Below the pieces are notes generated by a model. The model did no database searches. It saw only the letters and a list, made by a program, of their open reading frames with translations, and was not told the DNA's origin. The position numbers and the translations under genes are program-made. Of a stretch of 64,000 bases of DNA, positions 1-10,940 are shown in pieces. Source of the stretch: Cunninghamia lanceolata (taxonomy: Eukaryota > Streptophyta > Pinopsida > Cupressales > Cupressaceae); assembly GCA_027924645.1 (NCBI GenBank), contig BSBN01000047.1, positions 7,316,001 through 7,380,000 of the forward strand. Direction: 5' to 3'. The number at the start of each line of letters is the position of its first letter. The first letter of the stretch is position 1.

Positions 1-1495
1 ATTATTTTTGGTTTCAATTTATATGTGGCGGGAGCAGGAGATGATGCTGCCACCACATGTTTTCTTATGTTATTAGCTGAAATAGGATTGATCTCGATGA
101 AGTTTTTATTTTGTCTTTGGATTGAATGATTGTGAGAGGCCTCAGATTGACCAACTAGAACCGATGAGGGATTATGCTCATATCGACTAACCAAAAGTTG
201 ATAATCACAAAGAGTCATGCAAAGATGAGTGAAACAATCATATCGCATCAACAATATCTTATTACAGATGTGAGGTTGTAAGTTTCCTAGAAAGATTGTT
301 TGCACATCAGTATTCATAAGAGAATATTAGACTTGTGAGAAGAGGGCTTGGTAATGACCCATAAAATCTATTATTTTCTCTTTCATTCCTTGCTTGCAAT
401 GAACCAAGTCTGTTAAAGAGACTTGAGGTCCAATGTTCTCTTGAAAATGCTTGAGGAACTTATTGACTAATTGTGAGAAAGAAGTTATAGAATTAGGAGG
501 TAGCGACCAAAACCAATCCAAGATTTTGTCCTTGCGTAACTTAGGAAAGAATTTTACCAAAATTGCATCCTTAAAGACGAAAACACCACACATAGTGGTA
601 AAGGCTACCACATGGTTGTTAAGGTCTCCCTTCCCATTAGATTTCTCAAAAGCAAGGGGTCTCAAACTTTTCATGCATTTGAGTTCTTAGGATGGAATAG
701 GACAAAGCGATATGGATATTAGGATTAGGTGGACTATTGTTCATGTTAGCCAATTGTTGTTGGATGGAGATCATATTTTTCAACAATTGGTTTTATGACA
801 GGGTCAAAAGCTGAATCAGGTAGAGATTGGAATGAATTGGAAGGACTAGGTGATGATGTATGAGTAGCCTTTTGAAATGTGATAGGAGGTTTTGATGTAG
901 GTGGAGTAACATTAGGTGTGGAATTTATGTAACTATATGTAACGGTAGTATAATGGAGAATACGATTCCCAATAGACAATCCAACACATGTGGTAGCACT
1001 ATTACTTGGCTATGTAGTAGTGATGAGAATAGTAGAAGTATATCTAGGAATAGGGAGTGTTGGTATGGGTGTCAACACTTGAGTCCCTATTTGACTAGAA
1101 GAAGTGACATTGGTGATGATTTCAGCGCAACTAGATGTAGATAGAATGTTGTTAAGCACTATATGAGCAAGGCCATGCAAGACTTCCAATCCTTGTTGAC
1201 CTTTGAGCAAAATACTTCTTAGACTCTAAATAATAGGGATGGCCTCTTCAGCTATGTGTTATGAGCTTACAAATTGTTGGAAATTAGCCAACTCCATATC
1301 TAATCTCTGAATTTAAGCTTCAAGAACATGAGCCACAAGGTCATCAATGTTGATGGACTCTTGGAAGTTTGATGCTTTAGGAAGATGCGAAGTAGGGATA
1401 CCAGGAAGAAGTGTTTGACCTTCTTGTGTGATAAGACTAGGAACTTGGGAATCTGATGTATTGGTATCATCATTATGCAAAGCATTAGAACCCAT
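1..1495 (-). pseudogene. E0 gag pseudogene (gypsy-type capsid protein)
   Basis: The likely start is the minus-strand ATG at 1495 (MGSNALHNDD...). The same frame continues with stops through 1010-1210 and 746-979, then shifts to the frame of 327-674. That last block holds the Retrotrans_gag core: WFWSLPP, SITSFSQLV, a FLKHFQ helix and a final FMGHYQALF stretch. This is the capsid domain that packages element RNA in cytoplasmic particles. The N-terminal part is rich in Ser, Thr and Pro and looks like a linker. Coding similarity continues past the stop at 327 towards position 1. At least four stops and one frameshift make it non-functional. No zinc knuckle, protease or RT lies within the window. 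Confidence 0.75.
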
Positions 1496-2466
1496 GATTT
1501 GAAGACTTCTTCACACAAGAATGTTAGAATCAAGGCACCAGGTCACAAAGCTTATAAAGTGTACAAGCTTTAGTAACACACAAGATGCTTCAAAAAAAGA
1601 GATGAATGATGAAACAAAAGAAGGATTTGAGTTTTTGTTTAAGTGAAGCAATGTTTTGTTCAAATGTAAATAGACATAATGTACACAATATATTCTTGAT
1701 CAAATTCACCTCTACTCAAATGTACTTAGATATGAATAATGCCAATGCTCAAATCAAACCCAAATTTCAATGCTTTTTTCAAAATGTAACAACTCAATAT
1801 TGTTCCTATTTTCAAACTTTATTACAAGATGACATTTGTAATGTTATAGAAAAATGTAAAATCAGATTTGGAATGAAAATGACAGCAAAAAGATCTGAAA
1901 TTAAATTATCAATCACAAACCCTAGATTCCAATATTAACTAGGTTTTCACAAAATGTAACTTTTTTGACAATTTCTAGCAATGAAAAGGATTCAAATGCA
2001 CAATGTAACACTATGAAATAATTAACTACTATAATACCAATTAGTTCTGATGCAAAAATCAGAAATTTAAATAATGCTATGATGATCTATCCTTATGAAA
2101 TGCAAATAAAGTGACAAATATGTTTTTTTCCAAATCTAGAATAAATTATTTCTTTTCCAAATTTCAAATGCAAGTATGCAAGAATGTTTTAAACACCAAG
2201 AATGACAAGATACAACAAATACAACTATTTTAAATAAGATAACAATGTAATAAGATCTGAAACAACTCACAAATCTATAAACCCTAGTTTCAAAATTAGC
2301 TAGATTTTCTAGAAATGCAAGGTTTTTACAAAACCCTAGTTTTTAAACTATAAAATATTTAGCTATGTATGTATGCAAAATGATTAATGAACTCAATCCC
2401 AACCAGATCTAGGGAAGAAAAAAACTCAGATCTAAAACAAGAAGGATGCAAAAGTACAATACACGT

Positions 2467-2477
2467 CATGTTCACCA
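2467..2477 (-). promoter_or_regulatory. E0 primer-binding site
   Basis: The minus strand reads TGGTGAACATG, three A/T bases after the LTR end at 2481. C4 has TGGTGAACCCG at exactly the same spacing. Such a site pairs with the 3' end of a host tRNA (…GTTCACCA) to prime reverse transcription. The tRNA is not the initiator Met tRNA used by C1 and C5. I cannot name it without a tRNA set. Confidence 0.55.
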
Positions 2478-2480
2478 AAA

Positions 2481-4844
2481 TGTTAAGTGGAAAAGGGTGA
2501 TCTAGCTTAAGAGGTTAAACTAGGTCAAAACCCTCTTCCATAAACATTACGGCACAAATCGAGCTTGTCTTCTACCCAAGAAGGAGAGCCAAACTATAGG
2601 GGTTCTACCCTTTTGTTGTATAAAGAAGAGTCAACCAAATCCAACCAAGATCAAGCAAGTAAACTAGGGCAAATGGCCAAACTCTAAATGACAAAGATTG
2701 AATTACAACTAACTACCAGAGGTAGATCTCAAAAAAACAAACGTACAGTAGGGATTAGGGAGTAGATTAGAACGTAGATCTGGAAGCAGAAACACCAAAG
2801 ATGAGGATGCTTGAGTACCCTAGACCATAATTAGGGTTTAACAGAATCTTAGGATATCACTAGACCTATATGTGCAACCTCTACCTTCATCCTAGAAATT
2901 ATCTTCAGAAACTTGTTTCTTTGGCCTGCACATAAGGAAAAAGGAAAAGGTTGCACTTTGTATAAGGGCTTGCCTCAGTCAAACCCTATGTTGGTGTTTC
3001 CACCTCCACTATAAAGGTGATTAGATCCAAGAGTGTGTGCCCTAGGAGGACATATGCCAAATCTCTAATATATGATAGAAGTATGAATGAAAATGATGAT
3101 GATTACCACAAGATATGAAGCCCTAATTGATGAAGATAACTCAAGATCATCCACCAAAAAGGAGAGTGATGGAGAAGGCTTGAAACTTCCTTCAAGACCT
3201 ACAAATAAACTTCAATAACATCCATAAGTAGATAGTGTAGACACCTAAAAATGTCTCAACCATATAACCGTCCTTCGACATCACCCATATCACTAATTTC
3301 TCATCTAATTAATTAATTAAATTTTTATTTAATTAATTACCTCATCCAACACCTAAATTATTCACATTCTCTTCATCATTTAATCCCTAAAATTAAATTA
3401 ATTTTATTAATTCAATAGTTACACTTACTAACATTAGCCCAATTAATTAAATAAATACGACAAATATTTATTTGATTAAATTCTCCACTTCCCTAAACAT
3501 AATTAATTAGATAAATTTATGTTTGTCTGATTAATCAAACCTACTAAATAGCCTACCCCTAACCTAGTTGATTAAATACCTATTATTTAATTAGCTACCC
3601 TAGCCTACATGACCCCTAGACCTAAATTAATTAAATAAATCATTATTTAATTAATTTTAACCCCTATTTAATCCATCTACTAATTTTCTCCAGCCATATT
3701 AATTAATCTAATCCCCTTGATTAGCTTGGTCAAACCTCATTTAACACTCATTCCCACACCTTACAAATAAAAAATTAACTTTTATTCGACATAAGGTAAT
3801 TTTTTATTCTCACTTATCTTAAACTCCATTAAATGAGCTCTTGCACACCTAACTTGTCCTAGTCTCCATTAATGGGACTCTTCCCCATGTGAATTAAAAA
3901 TTCACTTTTTATTCCCTTCATCTAACTTGTCTAAATATTCATTAATGCAAACCCTTTCCCAATGTGAATTAAAAATTCACTTTTATTCTCATGCATCCAA
4001 TCTTCTTGATCAAATCCAAGCCCTCCATGTTGCAATCAACCTCATCCCTTGATCTCAACATTGAATCTCCACCGTTGGATCAAATCTCCCTCCAATTTTC
4101 TTATAAATACAAGCTCTCACAAGCCATTTTATCATCCAATCTTTGAGTGATGTTATTATGCTAAAATTTCTCTCATCTCCTCATCTTGAGCTAGGCTATA
4201 GTGACTCGCATTTGAGTCTTGGGAGCATTTCACATTGAAGATATGGCCTTGGGTAAAGCTAGAGCTTGTGGGTGCTAAGCTCTCCAGCTTATCAAGGAAA
4301 AGGAAGATTTCAAGGTATAAATGTGTGTGTTTTATGCATTTTGTTGGTGTTTTTAACCTTTGAAGTTTTCTTTTTCTTCAGATAGCATCTCCAAGAATGA
4401 AGAACACTTTAGCATAGAAGATCAACACATGAGAGAAAACTTGCACTATTCATCTGGTCTAGTCTATAAAATGAATTACAAAACTCCTTTATATATGCAT
4501 TCCCTCTCACCAATGACAAATAAAACTAAATGGATCTGACATATAAAAACTACAGGGTGTTCTAAGTCGACACCACAAGAGAGGGGCTCAAGATCCCAAT
4601 TGGGACCAAGGCGCTTGGGCGCCTTCGGCTTTTAGCCCCACAAACTCTGGGGAGCATCAAATGCCATGGGCTTAGTTTAGTCCTAAGTCTATTCTATTGG
4701 GATTATTTATCAAGATTGAGATTTTATCATTTTATGCTAAAAAAGGTGTAAAAATAGGTCCTGATTAATGAAGGTAACACTTTAGGTCCAACCATGTGCT
4801 AAACTTAGTGTAAAATGCTAGTGTACACATTTCACAATGTAACA
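2481..4844 (-). repeat. E0 5' LTR, interrupted by solo LTR S1
   Basis: In plus-strand view the LTR starts TGTTAAGTGG at 2481 and is proposed to end ...CAATGTAACA at 4844, giving TGTTA/TAACA inverted ends. It is split at 3235/4386 by S1. Joined, the two parts make about 1.21 kb, close to the 1.24 kb LTR of C4. The inner edge is well supported by the primer-binding site next to it. The outer edge is an inference because the partner LTR is outside the window. Confidence 0.55.
3236..4380 (+). mobile_element. S1: solo LTR with 5-bp target duplication
   Basis: It starts TGTAGACACCTAAAAATG and ends TTTTTCTTCA. GATAG precedes it (3231-3235) and follows it (4381-4385), so this is a clean insertion with TG...CA ends. 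The first 750 bp are very A+T rich, with many TTAATTAAAT blocks. TTATAAATAC at 4101-4110 is a possible TATA box. There is no internal region, so the copy is most simply an LTR left by recombination between two LTRs. S2 (56876-58032) has nearly the same first 20 bases, the same A+T-rich body and a similar CCGTTG...TATA stretch. The far ends differ, so the two are relatives rather than close copies. Confidence 0.85.
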
Positions 4845-5914
4845 ATTGCACATCGTAACTTCAAGGCAATGGTCTAACCTTAAATTGATGATGTGAAGGA
4901 GCTATGTGATGCATTAGCATTCCACCATGTTCTCTCTTAATGATGTTATCCAACTTGGATCTGACATGGAGCACTTTATTTCTAATGTGAGTCAATCATG
5001 GTGAATCTTGTATACACTTTGGAATATAGCTAGTGTAGCAACTCAACCTCACTTTGGAAGACAACTCAACACCTAGCCTTCTTTGGTATTTAGAAATACC
5101 ACCACCATTAGATCTCAATAACACAAGATCAATGGTCATCACACATCTTAGGGATATGAGTAGGCCCATCATTAAAATTGTGATATGAGAACTTGTTTAA
5201 TGCAATGAGAGGTTGCCACATGTATTAGTTGATGATGTCACTCCTGAACACTTGTTGATTCATGTAGGATGATTGATGTAACAAACAAGTGGGAAACAAA
5301 TGAGCAATAACATTGCACCAACTTTTGAAGGGCAAGGACAACTTAATAGAAAACTTGTCAAAAAACTTGGACACATGGCTTAATATCACAGATCATAAAA
5401 TTAGAATTGGGAACCACTATGAAGATTGCAATACAAAGGAGGAATGCGATGTAATAAACATGTATCACATAACATTGATTAAACATAAAGATAGTGCTTG
5501 AGCACCATATGACCAAGGCACACGTCCTTTTAGGTGTGGGTTCAACTATGAGTGATGAAAACACAAGGGGTTGGTTACATTGATAAAACTTATGGGGTCA
5601 ACCAATGACTCTAAGTGGAGTAATTTGGACAACTAGTCAACATAGGAAAAGAACCATGTGAAGAATAAAATCATTACATGGACAATTCATATAGGGAAGA
5701 TCTCCAACAAATTCATCATAATAATCTATAAATAAAACACTTTTTGTTTATTTTAGAACAACAAACTATCATTTCCCTCTTACATTAGAGTTCTTTGAGT
5801 AATAGAGCTTTGAAAAGTGTTATGGCTTCCATTAGAAGCTCTACAACACTGTTTGGATCCCCTTAGACACTTGTACAAGAATTTTTGTGGCACTAGGTGT
5901 TTATTTTTCTAAAT
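4845..5914. other. No gene recognised
   Basis: This is ordinary A+T-rich sequence between E0 and the pyrimidine-rich island. Short frames such as 5313-5501 have no recognisable motif or partner. I see no repeat, RNA gene or element boundary here apart from the inferred end of E0. Confidence 0.5.
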
Positions 5915-7890
5915 TTCCATCATGCTATCCTTTTTACCTTTCTAATCCTACTAGGTTTCACCCTAGTTCTACATATTTAATCTCATTCTCCTTATCCCAC
6001 CATCCGTCTCCATCCATAATTCATTTTCCATCCACTTTGTTGCCATTTGAGATCCTTTTTATTTCTCCTCATCTTTCTTTCCATCTAATACATGGTAGTT
6101 TCCATTTCCATGTCTACTTAGTGTTTAATTATCTATGCTTTCATAGCACATATATACTTGATAGTAGAGCTTCTGGTTCAACTGTGTTTTGCTTTGTTTA
6201 GCATCACTTGGAACCCCCTTTTAAACTCTCTCAACAATGGACCCCCTCCCCCTGAGCCTTCCTCCTCTTAGCCTCCCCTTTTTAAATTTCTCCCTCCATC
6301 TCTCCTCATCCACCCCCCCTCTTTCTCCTCACTCCTCCCTCCTTCTCCCCCCTCTCCCTTCTGTCTCCTCTCTACCCCTGACACCTTGCCATACTCCCCC
6401 TCTCCACCCTCCTCATTTTGCCTCTTTTTGCCTCCTTAGCTCTTCCTCCCTTATACCCCTCCCTAGTCCTCCACCTTGCTTCCTACAACCAAGTTCCCAC
6501 TCACCCCTCTTTTGGGCTACCCTTTCCCCCACCCTATTTTTTACCTCGCACCCCTCTGTTTTTGCCCTAGCTCCGTCTCCTATGTTTGGTCCCGTTTTCC
6601 TACCTTGTTTCCTGTTCATTTTTTCCTCCTCTCCCCCTCCGCCCCTCCTTGGTCATCCTCGTCTCTTCTCCTCCTTTTTTGTTGATTTTTGCACTCCTTT
6701 ACCATTTGGATCAGCTCCTATATATGTATACATATATAATTTTTTCTCCTTTCTTACCCCATTTCTCTCTCTCTTGCTTCCTCCTCTTTTCTACGTGTTT
6801 TATTACTTCCCCTTATTATTATAGACCTATCTTTGTATCTTTTTTCCTCCTCGTTCCTCCTTCTCATCTCCCTCTTGTGCCTTGTAGTCTTTTTCAATTT
6901 GTTCCCCCTTTTAATCTTCCTAGCGTCTTCTCCACTCTCTTGCACTTATGTTTATCCTTGCTCTGTATTTTATCTTACTTAGCATTTCCTATTTCTAATA
7001 TACTTCTAGATTCCCCATTTTTTATCGTGACTTGTTCCTAATTTTTTGGGATTTTATTCCAATTCTTTTAATTTCTTCCTCTTTTCTAGGTCTTTTCTTT
7101 CTTTTATCTTCCTACCCTAACTTTTCTACTATGATCCATACAGTATTTTATTGTTTGATTACTAATTATTTACTACATTCAGGTTTTCCACTTTAATTTA
7201 TTTTATTTCCTCTTTATATGATTGTTTCTTCTATCTTTTCAACCTTTTCACATTTTTTGCCTTGTCTTCCTCAATTTTCCCTAACCCCCCCACAACCCCC
7301 CCTTTTTAGTATCTTACTTCCATTTATTTGATTTTTTCTTTTTTATTTTTATGCCTTTTTTTGGTATTCTCTTACCCTAATATTTCTACTATAATCCCCA
7401 CATTTTTATTTTTATTCTTATTTTATTTTTATTTCATTTTTGATCACTTTTTATTTACTATTTTCTGGTATTCCGATTTACCTTGTCTAATTTTCTCTTT
7501 AATTTTATTGCTTATTTCCTCTTAATTTTATCCTCTTCTTTACATTTTTTACTTTTCTTACTCCATCTTTCTTTAATTTATTAATTTTCTCTTTTTATTC
7601 TTTGTCCCTTTACTCTCTTGCTCTATAATTATTTAATCCCAACTGGTTTTCTACATTTTCTATAGTTAATTTATTTTCTCCTTTTATATTTTTTCACCTA
7701 ATATTTCTTCATTTTTTTCCTCTTTTTTCTAATTTTCCCTTATTGTAACTAGTTTTTTTTAAATTTTTTTTTTTTTTTTATATTTCATTTTCTGTCACTT
7801 TGACTCTGGTCAAAGAGAGGCCTTACCCACCCTTCTCTCTCTTTTTATTAGACCACTTTTGTAGTTTATTTCACATTCTCTTCTTCACAT
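5915..7890 (+). repeat. Pyrimidine-rich island of about 2 kb
   Basis: The plus strand is overwhelmingly C and T. C+T runs such as CCTCCCTCCTTCTCC dominate to about 6700, and T-rich runs dominate later. The frames at 5887-6201 and 6237-6824 and their overlapping neighbours are Pro/Ser/Leu/Phe-rich because of this composition and are not convincing genes. Most of the island lies between the inverted repeats at 6159-6204 and 7937-7982. A mirror-like polypurine/polypyrimidine tract can form unusual DNA structure, but nothing here shows that it does. Near 7807-7852 there is a hairpin with TGGTC and GACCA arms and AAAGAGAG/CTCTCTTT. Confidence 0.7.
6159..6204 (+). repeat. Left arm of a 46-bp inverted repeat
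   Basis: The arm starts TGATAGTAGAGCTTCT and ends TTTGTTTAGCAT. It matches the reverse complement of 7937-7982 at 43 of 46 positions. The arms enclose 1.73 kb of mostly pyrimidine-rich DNA. I see no clear TSD just outside. It may be a transposon end, or a head-to-head partial copy of one element. Confidence 0.75.
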
Positions 7891-7891
7891 C

Positions 7892-7923
7892 CTGATGATG
7901 GATCACGGAGTGTGATCTGAAAC
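7892..7923 (+). ncRNA. Candidate hammerhead ribozyme core (Penelope-like element type)
   Basis: The sequence holds the two conserved hammerhead boxes, CTGATGA (7892-7898) and GAAAC (7919-7923), around a hairpin. GATCAC (7901-7906) pairs perfectly with GTGATC (7912-7917) over the loop GGAGT, and G7900/T7918 adds a wobble pair. Hammerheads are self-cleaving RNAs. Versions with CTGAnGA plus extra bases before stem II and (C)GAAAC after it are known from the ends of Penelope-like retroelements. One extra base (T7899) sits before stem II. I could not find convincing partners for stems I and III; the sequence after GAAAC runs into a T tract. It lies 13 bases before the right inverted-repeat arm. 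It may be a decayed or partial copy, or a chance match. Confidence 0.4.
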
Positions 7924-7936
7924 ATTCTTTTTTTTT

Positions 7937-7982
7937 ATGCTAAACAAAGAAAAACACAATTGAACTAGAAGCTCTACTATCA
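7937..7982 (-). repeat. Right arm of the 46-bp inverted repeat
   Basis: The plus strand starts ATGCTAAACAAAG and ends GCTCTACTATCA. It is the reverse complement of 6159-6204 with three mismatches. It follows the hammerhead-like core directly, so core plus arm could be the conserved end of one element that exists here in two opposed partial copies. Confidence 0.75.
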
Positions 7983-9056
7983 TATCATGGACTGTGGAAA
8001 TATCATGTCTACAACATATATGCTTTTCACAATTTTCCATTATTATTGTTGTGCAAAATGTTGCACCCCAATTCAAAACTTGGTTTCAAGTAATTTGATA
8101 GATTTTCCACTTTAATGCTTGTTGATAGAATGAGTTTTCACTATAGGAATGGGTGGATTATATTTTTCTTCAAGGATTCAAGTCTAACACTACAAGAGCT
8201 ATGTGGCTATATGTACATCACATAGCCCAATTAATCGCTAACATACACAATTCCCAATCAATATATATCGTTCTAGAAATTTAGTAATTAGGCCTTTCCA
8301 ATACTTCATGGTGCCCAATAATGGGATAAGTTATTCCTAAGCTATCAAAGTTGATGGCTCAACATGAAGTCATGATCCTTTGTGACTCAACAATCATTGA
8401 CAAGATTATGGAAAATCATGGAGAGATAAAGATTATCTAGGGAAAAGATGTTTGTAGATATATTATAAATTGATAACTTGCTATAGGAAATGCCTAGATA
8501 GATTCATGGCAATCATTGAGTGATAGAGGCATGTGTAGGCCATGAAGTGAATATTTAATGATGTTTTAAAAAGAATACTAATAAACCCTTGATACTTAAT
8601 CACAACTAGAAAAGGACATAGGCTATAGAAGATGTTACCCAATTTGAAATAAGCATGGTGCACTAAGGAAGTATTATGTAATCTTTTTGAGGTAGGGCAC
8701 AAACCACATAGGAATTTAAACTTCCTACTCATCTTTGAACCAAGGTGTAGTCATAGTGAGCTAAAATAGCTACAAATTAAACATTGCATAGCCCATATGA
8801 AACCTACATAGTGATAGTAATTTCAATAGTACAATAGTTTGGTGAGACACAACATTCATACAACTTTACACCAACATGAAAATCAAAGATTGAAAGTTTT
8901 AGAAAAATAAGGCTATGCAATCTATTCTCAACACCAATGTGGAATTTTACAAGAGTTCTAGTATATAATTCATTGCAAAACATATAGAGTTTGGATAGCA
9001 ACAACCAACATGAGGGAAAAGATCAATAAATATAAAAAATAACAATTTTAACCTAT
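7983..9056. other. No gene recognised
   Basis: A+T-rich sequence with only short frames (for example 8481-8732 and 8804-9004, minus) that lack motifs. It runs up to the left edge of LTR C2. Nothing further can be supported. Confidence 0.5.
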
Positions 9057-9204
9057 TGAACACACCAAGATACTGAGAGGGGGGGTGAATCAGTATCCAA
9101 TCAAACTTCAAATCCTTCGGAGCATATTAAAGATTAAACATTACAACATTAATATAAAGATGAAAGATGAAAATAATGAACATCAACACATAACACCATA
9201 TATA

Positions 9205-9237
9205 CATGGAAAAACCCCAGAAAAAGGAAAAATCACA
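9205..9237 (-). promoter_or_regulatory. Conserved LTR block in C2
   Basis: Read on the minus strand this has TGTGATTTTTCC, a T-rich gap, GGGGTTTTTCC and ATGTATA. It is the C2 version of the GTGGTTTTCCC...GGGTTTTCCA block that also occurs in C5 (about 53428-53462), S3 and, in part, C1. It lies 3' of where transcription would start, so it may act in the RNA. Confidence 0.45.
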
Positions 9238-10940
9238 GTGAGGATTAACTCTCAATATATGAAGCTCACTACTATAAAAAAAATACAACTTTTACTCCCT
9301 ACTGACTTTGTTTTAGGGTCACTCTTGATGGTGTTAGGTTGTCATTGATGTCAAAAGTGTTTAGGAGATGGTTAATGAGGTATTCATCATGATGTCTTCA
9401 TATGTTTGAGGTAAATTCAGATGTGATCATTACTACTTCCTTGCATTTGATATGTCAAGTTTCTATGAGGAGATTTGCATCATAATGATATCTTTATATC
9501 TTTTTGCTTACATGTGATGGAGTGTTGTTGGATCATCTTGGATCATGTGAAATCAAATATAGGATCATCTTGGATCATGTTCATTATGTCTTCAATGGAT
9601 CTTCATTGTGTCAATGAAGGACTTGTTTGATCTGTAGTACTTGCAAAGAATATTTTCGGATGTGATCATCTCATGACAGTTGTTTGCAATATGAATAGTG
9701 GCATCAGTTTCATTTAGTGGTTGATTGATCATGACAGTGTGTACTAATGCAGATTACAGTGTTGATTAAGATTGAAATGACAATGAACTCTATTGATGTT
9801 TGATATCATTTACATTACAAGGTAATTTGGTCTCAAGGTCTTTAAAATGATATATATAATTCAAAATGTAAATACTAATGCACTTTTTGTTCTAAAATTG
9901 TGTTGACCTTTACAGAAGGTAACCGGTTACCTGCAGAAGGATTTAAGTTCATCTTACAACCGGCCCCCTTGAAAATGATAACCGGTCATCTTATAATGTG
10001 ATTGAGTGGGAATGAGACTTTCAAAGCATAAACGTTGAAATGCTTTAAGGAAACAAATTAAGGTTTTAAAGCCCGACGAAAAGGTCTCATATTATTTAAG
10101 GCATTGAATTGCCTTTTTAGAGGAGTTTTCTATATATTTATTAAAGTTTCTAAAAAAGCTGATTCCCTAGCCTTTTAAGGCTTTAGTCTATTTTCTTTTA
10201 GAAACCTTTCTTAAAACCACTATGTGGTCAGCCATATACATGATTTTTTAAAATGGTAAAAGCTATCAAATTTTTGTGATAAGTATTTTTAAAATTAGAA
10301 ATTGTTTTTTTTCTAATTTAAAGAGATTTTTTTTGAGGAGAGTTTCTAAGACAAATTGGTGGAGATTTTTTTGTGGAAGCATAATAATTTTTCTCAGGAT
10401 CCCAATGAAAGATTTTTTTTGGAGATTTTGTAAGGATCAAATGAAAGTTTTTTTTTTTTCAGATTTGAAGTATTTTTTTGTGAAGCTTTTTATGTGGAGA
10501 TTCAGGAAGATAATTTTGTGAGAAGATTGACATTATTGAAGATGATTTTTTTTAGAGAAGACAAAGAGATTTCCTTGCAAATGAATATAAAGTTTTGACA
10601 GAGATTTTTTATGAAGACTTTATACAAGGCAAAATGATTTTTGAAGATGAAGAATGTGAAGGAGAAGATTGAAGCGTTTTGTAAATTTGTGATAAATAAA
10701 AAAAAAATTTATTGAAGGAAGAAGAAAATTAAATTGATTTTGTTTGCATTCAGATATTGGGTTTTTGCAGGAATATGAAGCATCATTGAAGAGATGAAGG
10801 ATCTTGTTGAAAAGATTAAAAAGTCTTTAATTATGCACAGATAAATATGAAGATCTATATTCTTGTAGGAAAATGGTTTTTGCAGATAGAGGAATATGAT
10901 TAGTCAATGAAACAGATGGATGTTGTTTTGCAGATGTAGT

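Larger units (their letters stand above)
1..4844 (-). mobile_element. E0: 5' part of a Ty3/gypsy-type LTR retrotransposon, cut by the window edge
   Basis: Reading on the minus strand, an LTR (4844 to 2481) is followed by AAA, a primer-binding site, a leader of about 970 bp and a broken gag that runs off the left edge at position 1. Pol and the 3' LTR lie outside the window, so no TSD can be checked. The LTR and primer-site layout matches C4 (28424-35098), and phrases such as the GCTTGCCTCAGTC stretch occur in both LTRs, so the two are probably related families. Solo LTR S1 was inserted later. The outer LTR end is inferred from TGTTA/TAACA termini and from a length (about 1.21 kb without S1) close to the C4 LTR. 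Confidence 0.75.

Noticed and set aside
5313..5564. Short opposed frames of 62-68 codons
   Set aside because: No motif, no conserved neighbour, and such lengths occur by chance.
6237..6824. 195-codon Pro/Leu/Ser-rich frame, and overlapping frames to 7041
   Set aside because: They follow from the C/T bias of the strand; codon content has no domain pattern and several frames are open at once.
7807..7852. Hairpin TGGTC...GACCA as stem I/III of a hammerhead
   Set aside because: The GTC-stem geometry is not next to CTGATGA, so it cannot complete the ribozyme as known.
10276..10521. 81-codon frame and its copies at 22702-23015
   Set aside because: It lies within the C1 LTR in both copies and is a T/A-rich Phe/Lys frame without a domain; no sign of coding constraint.
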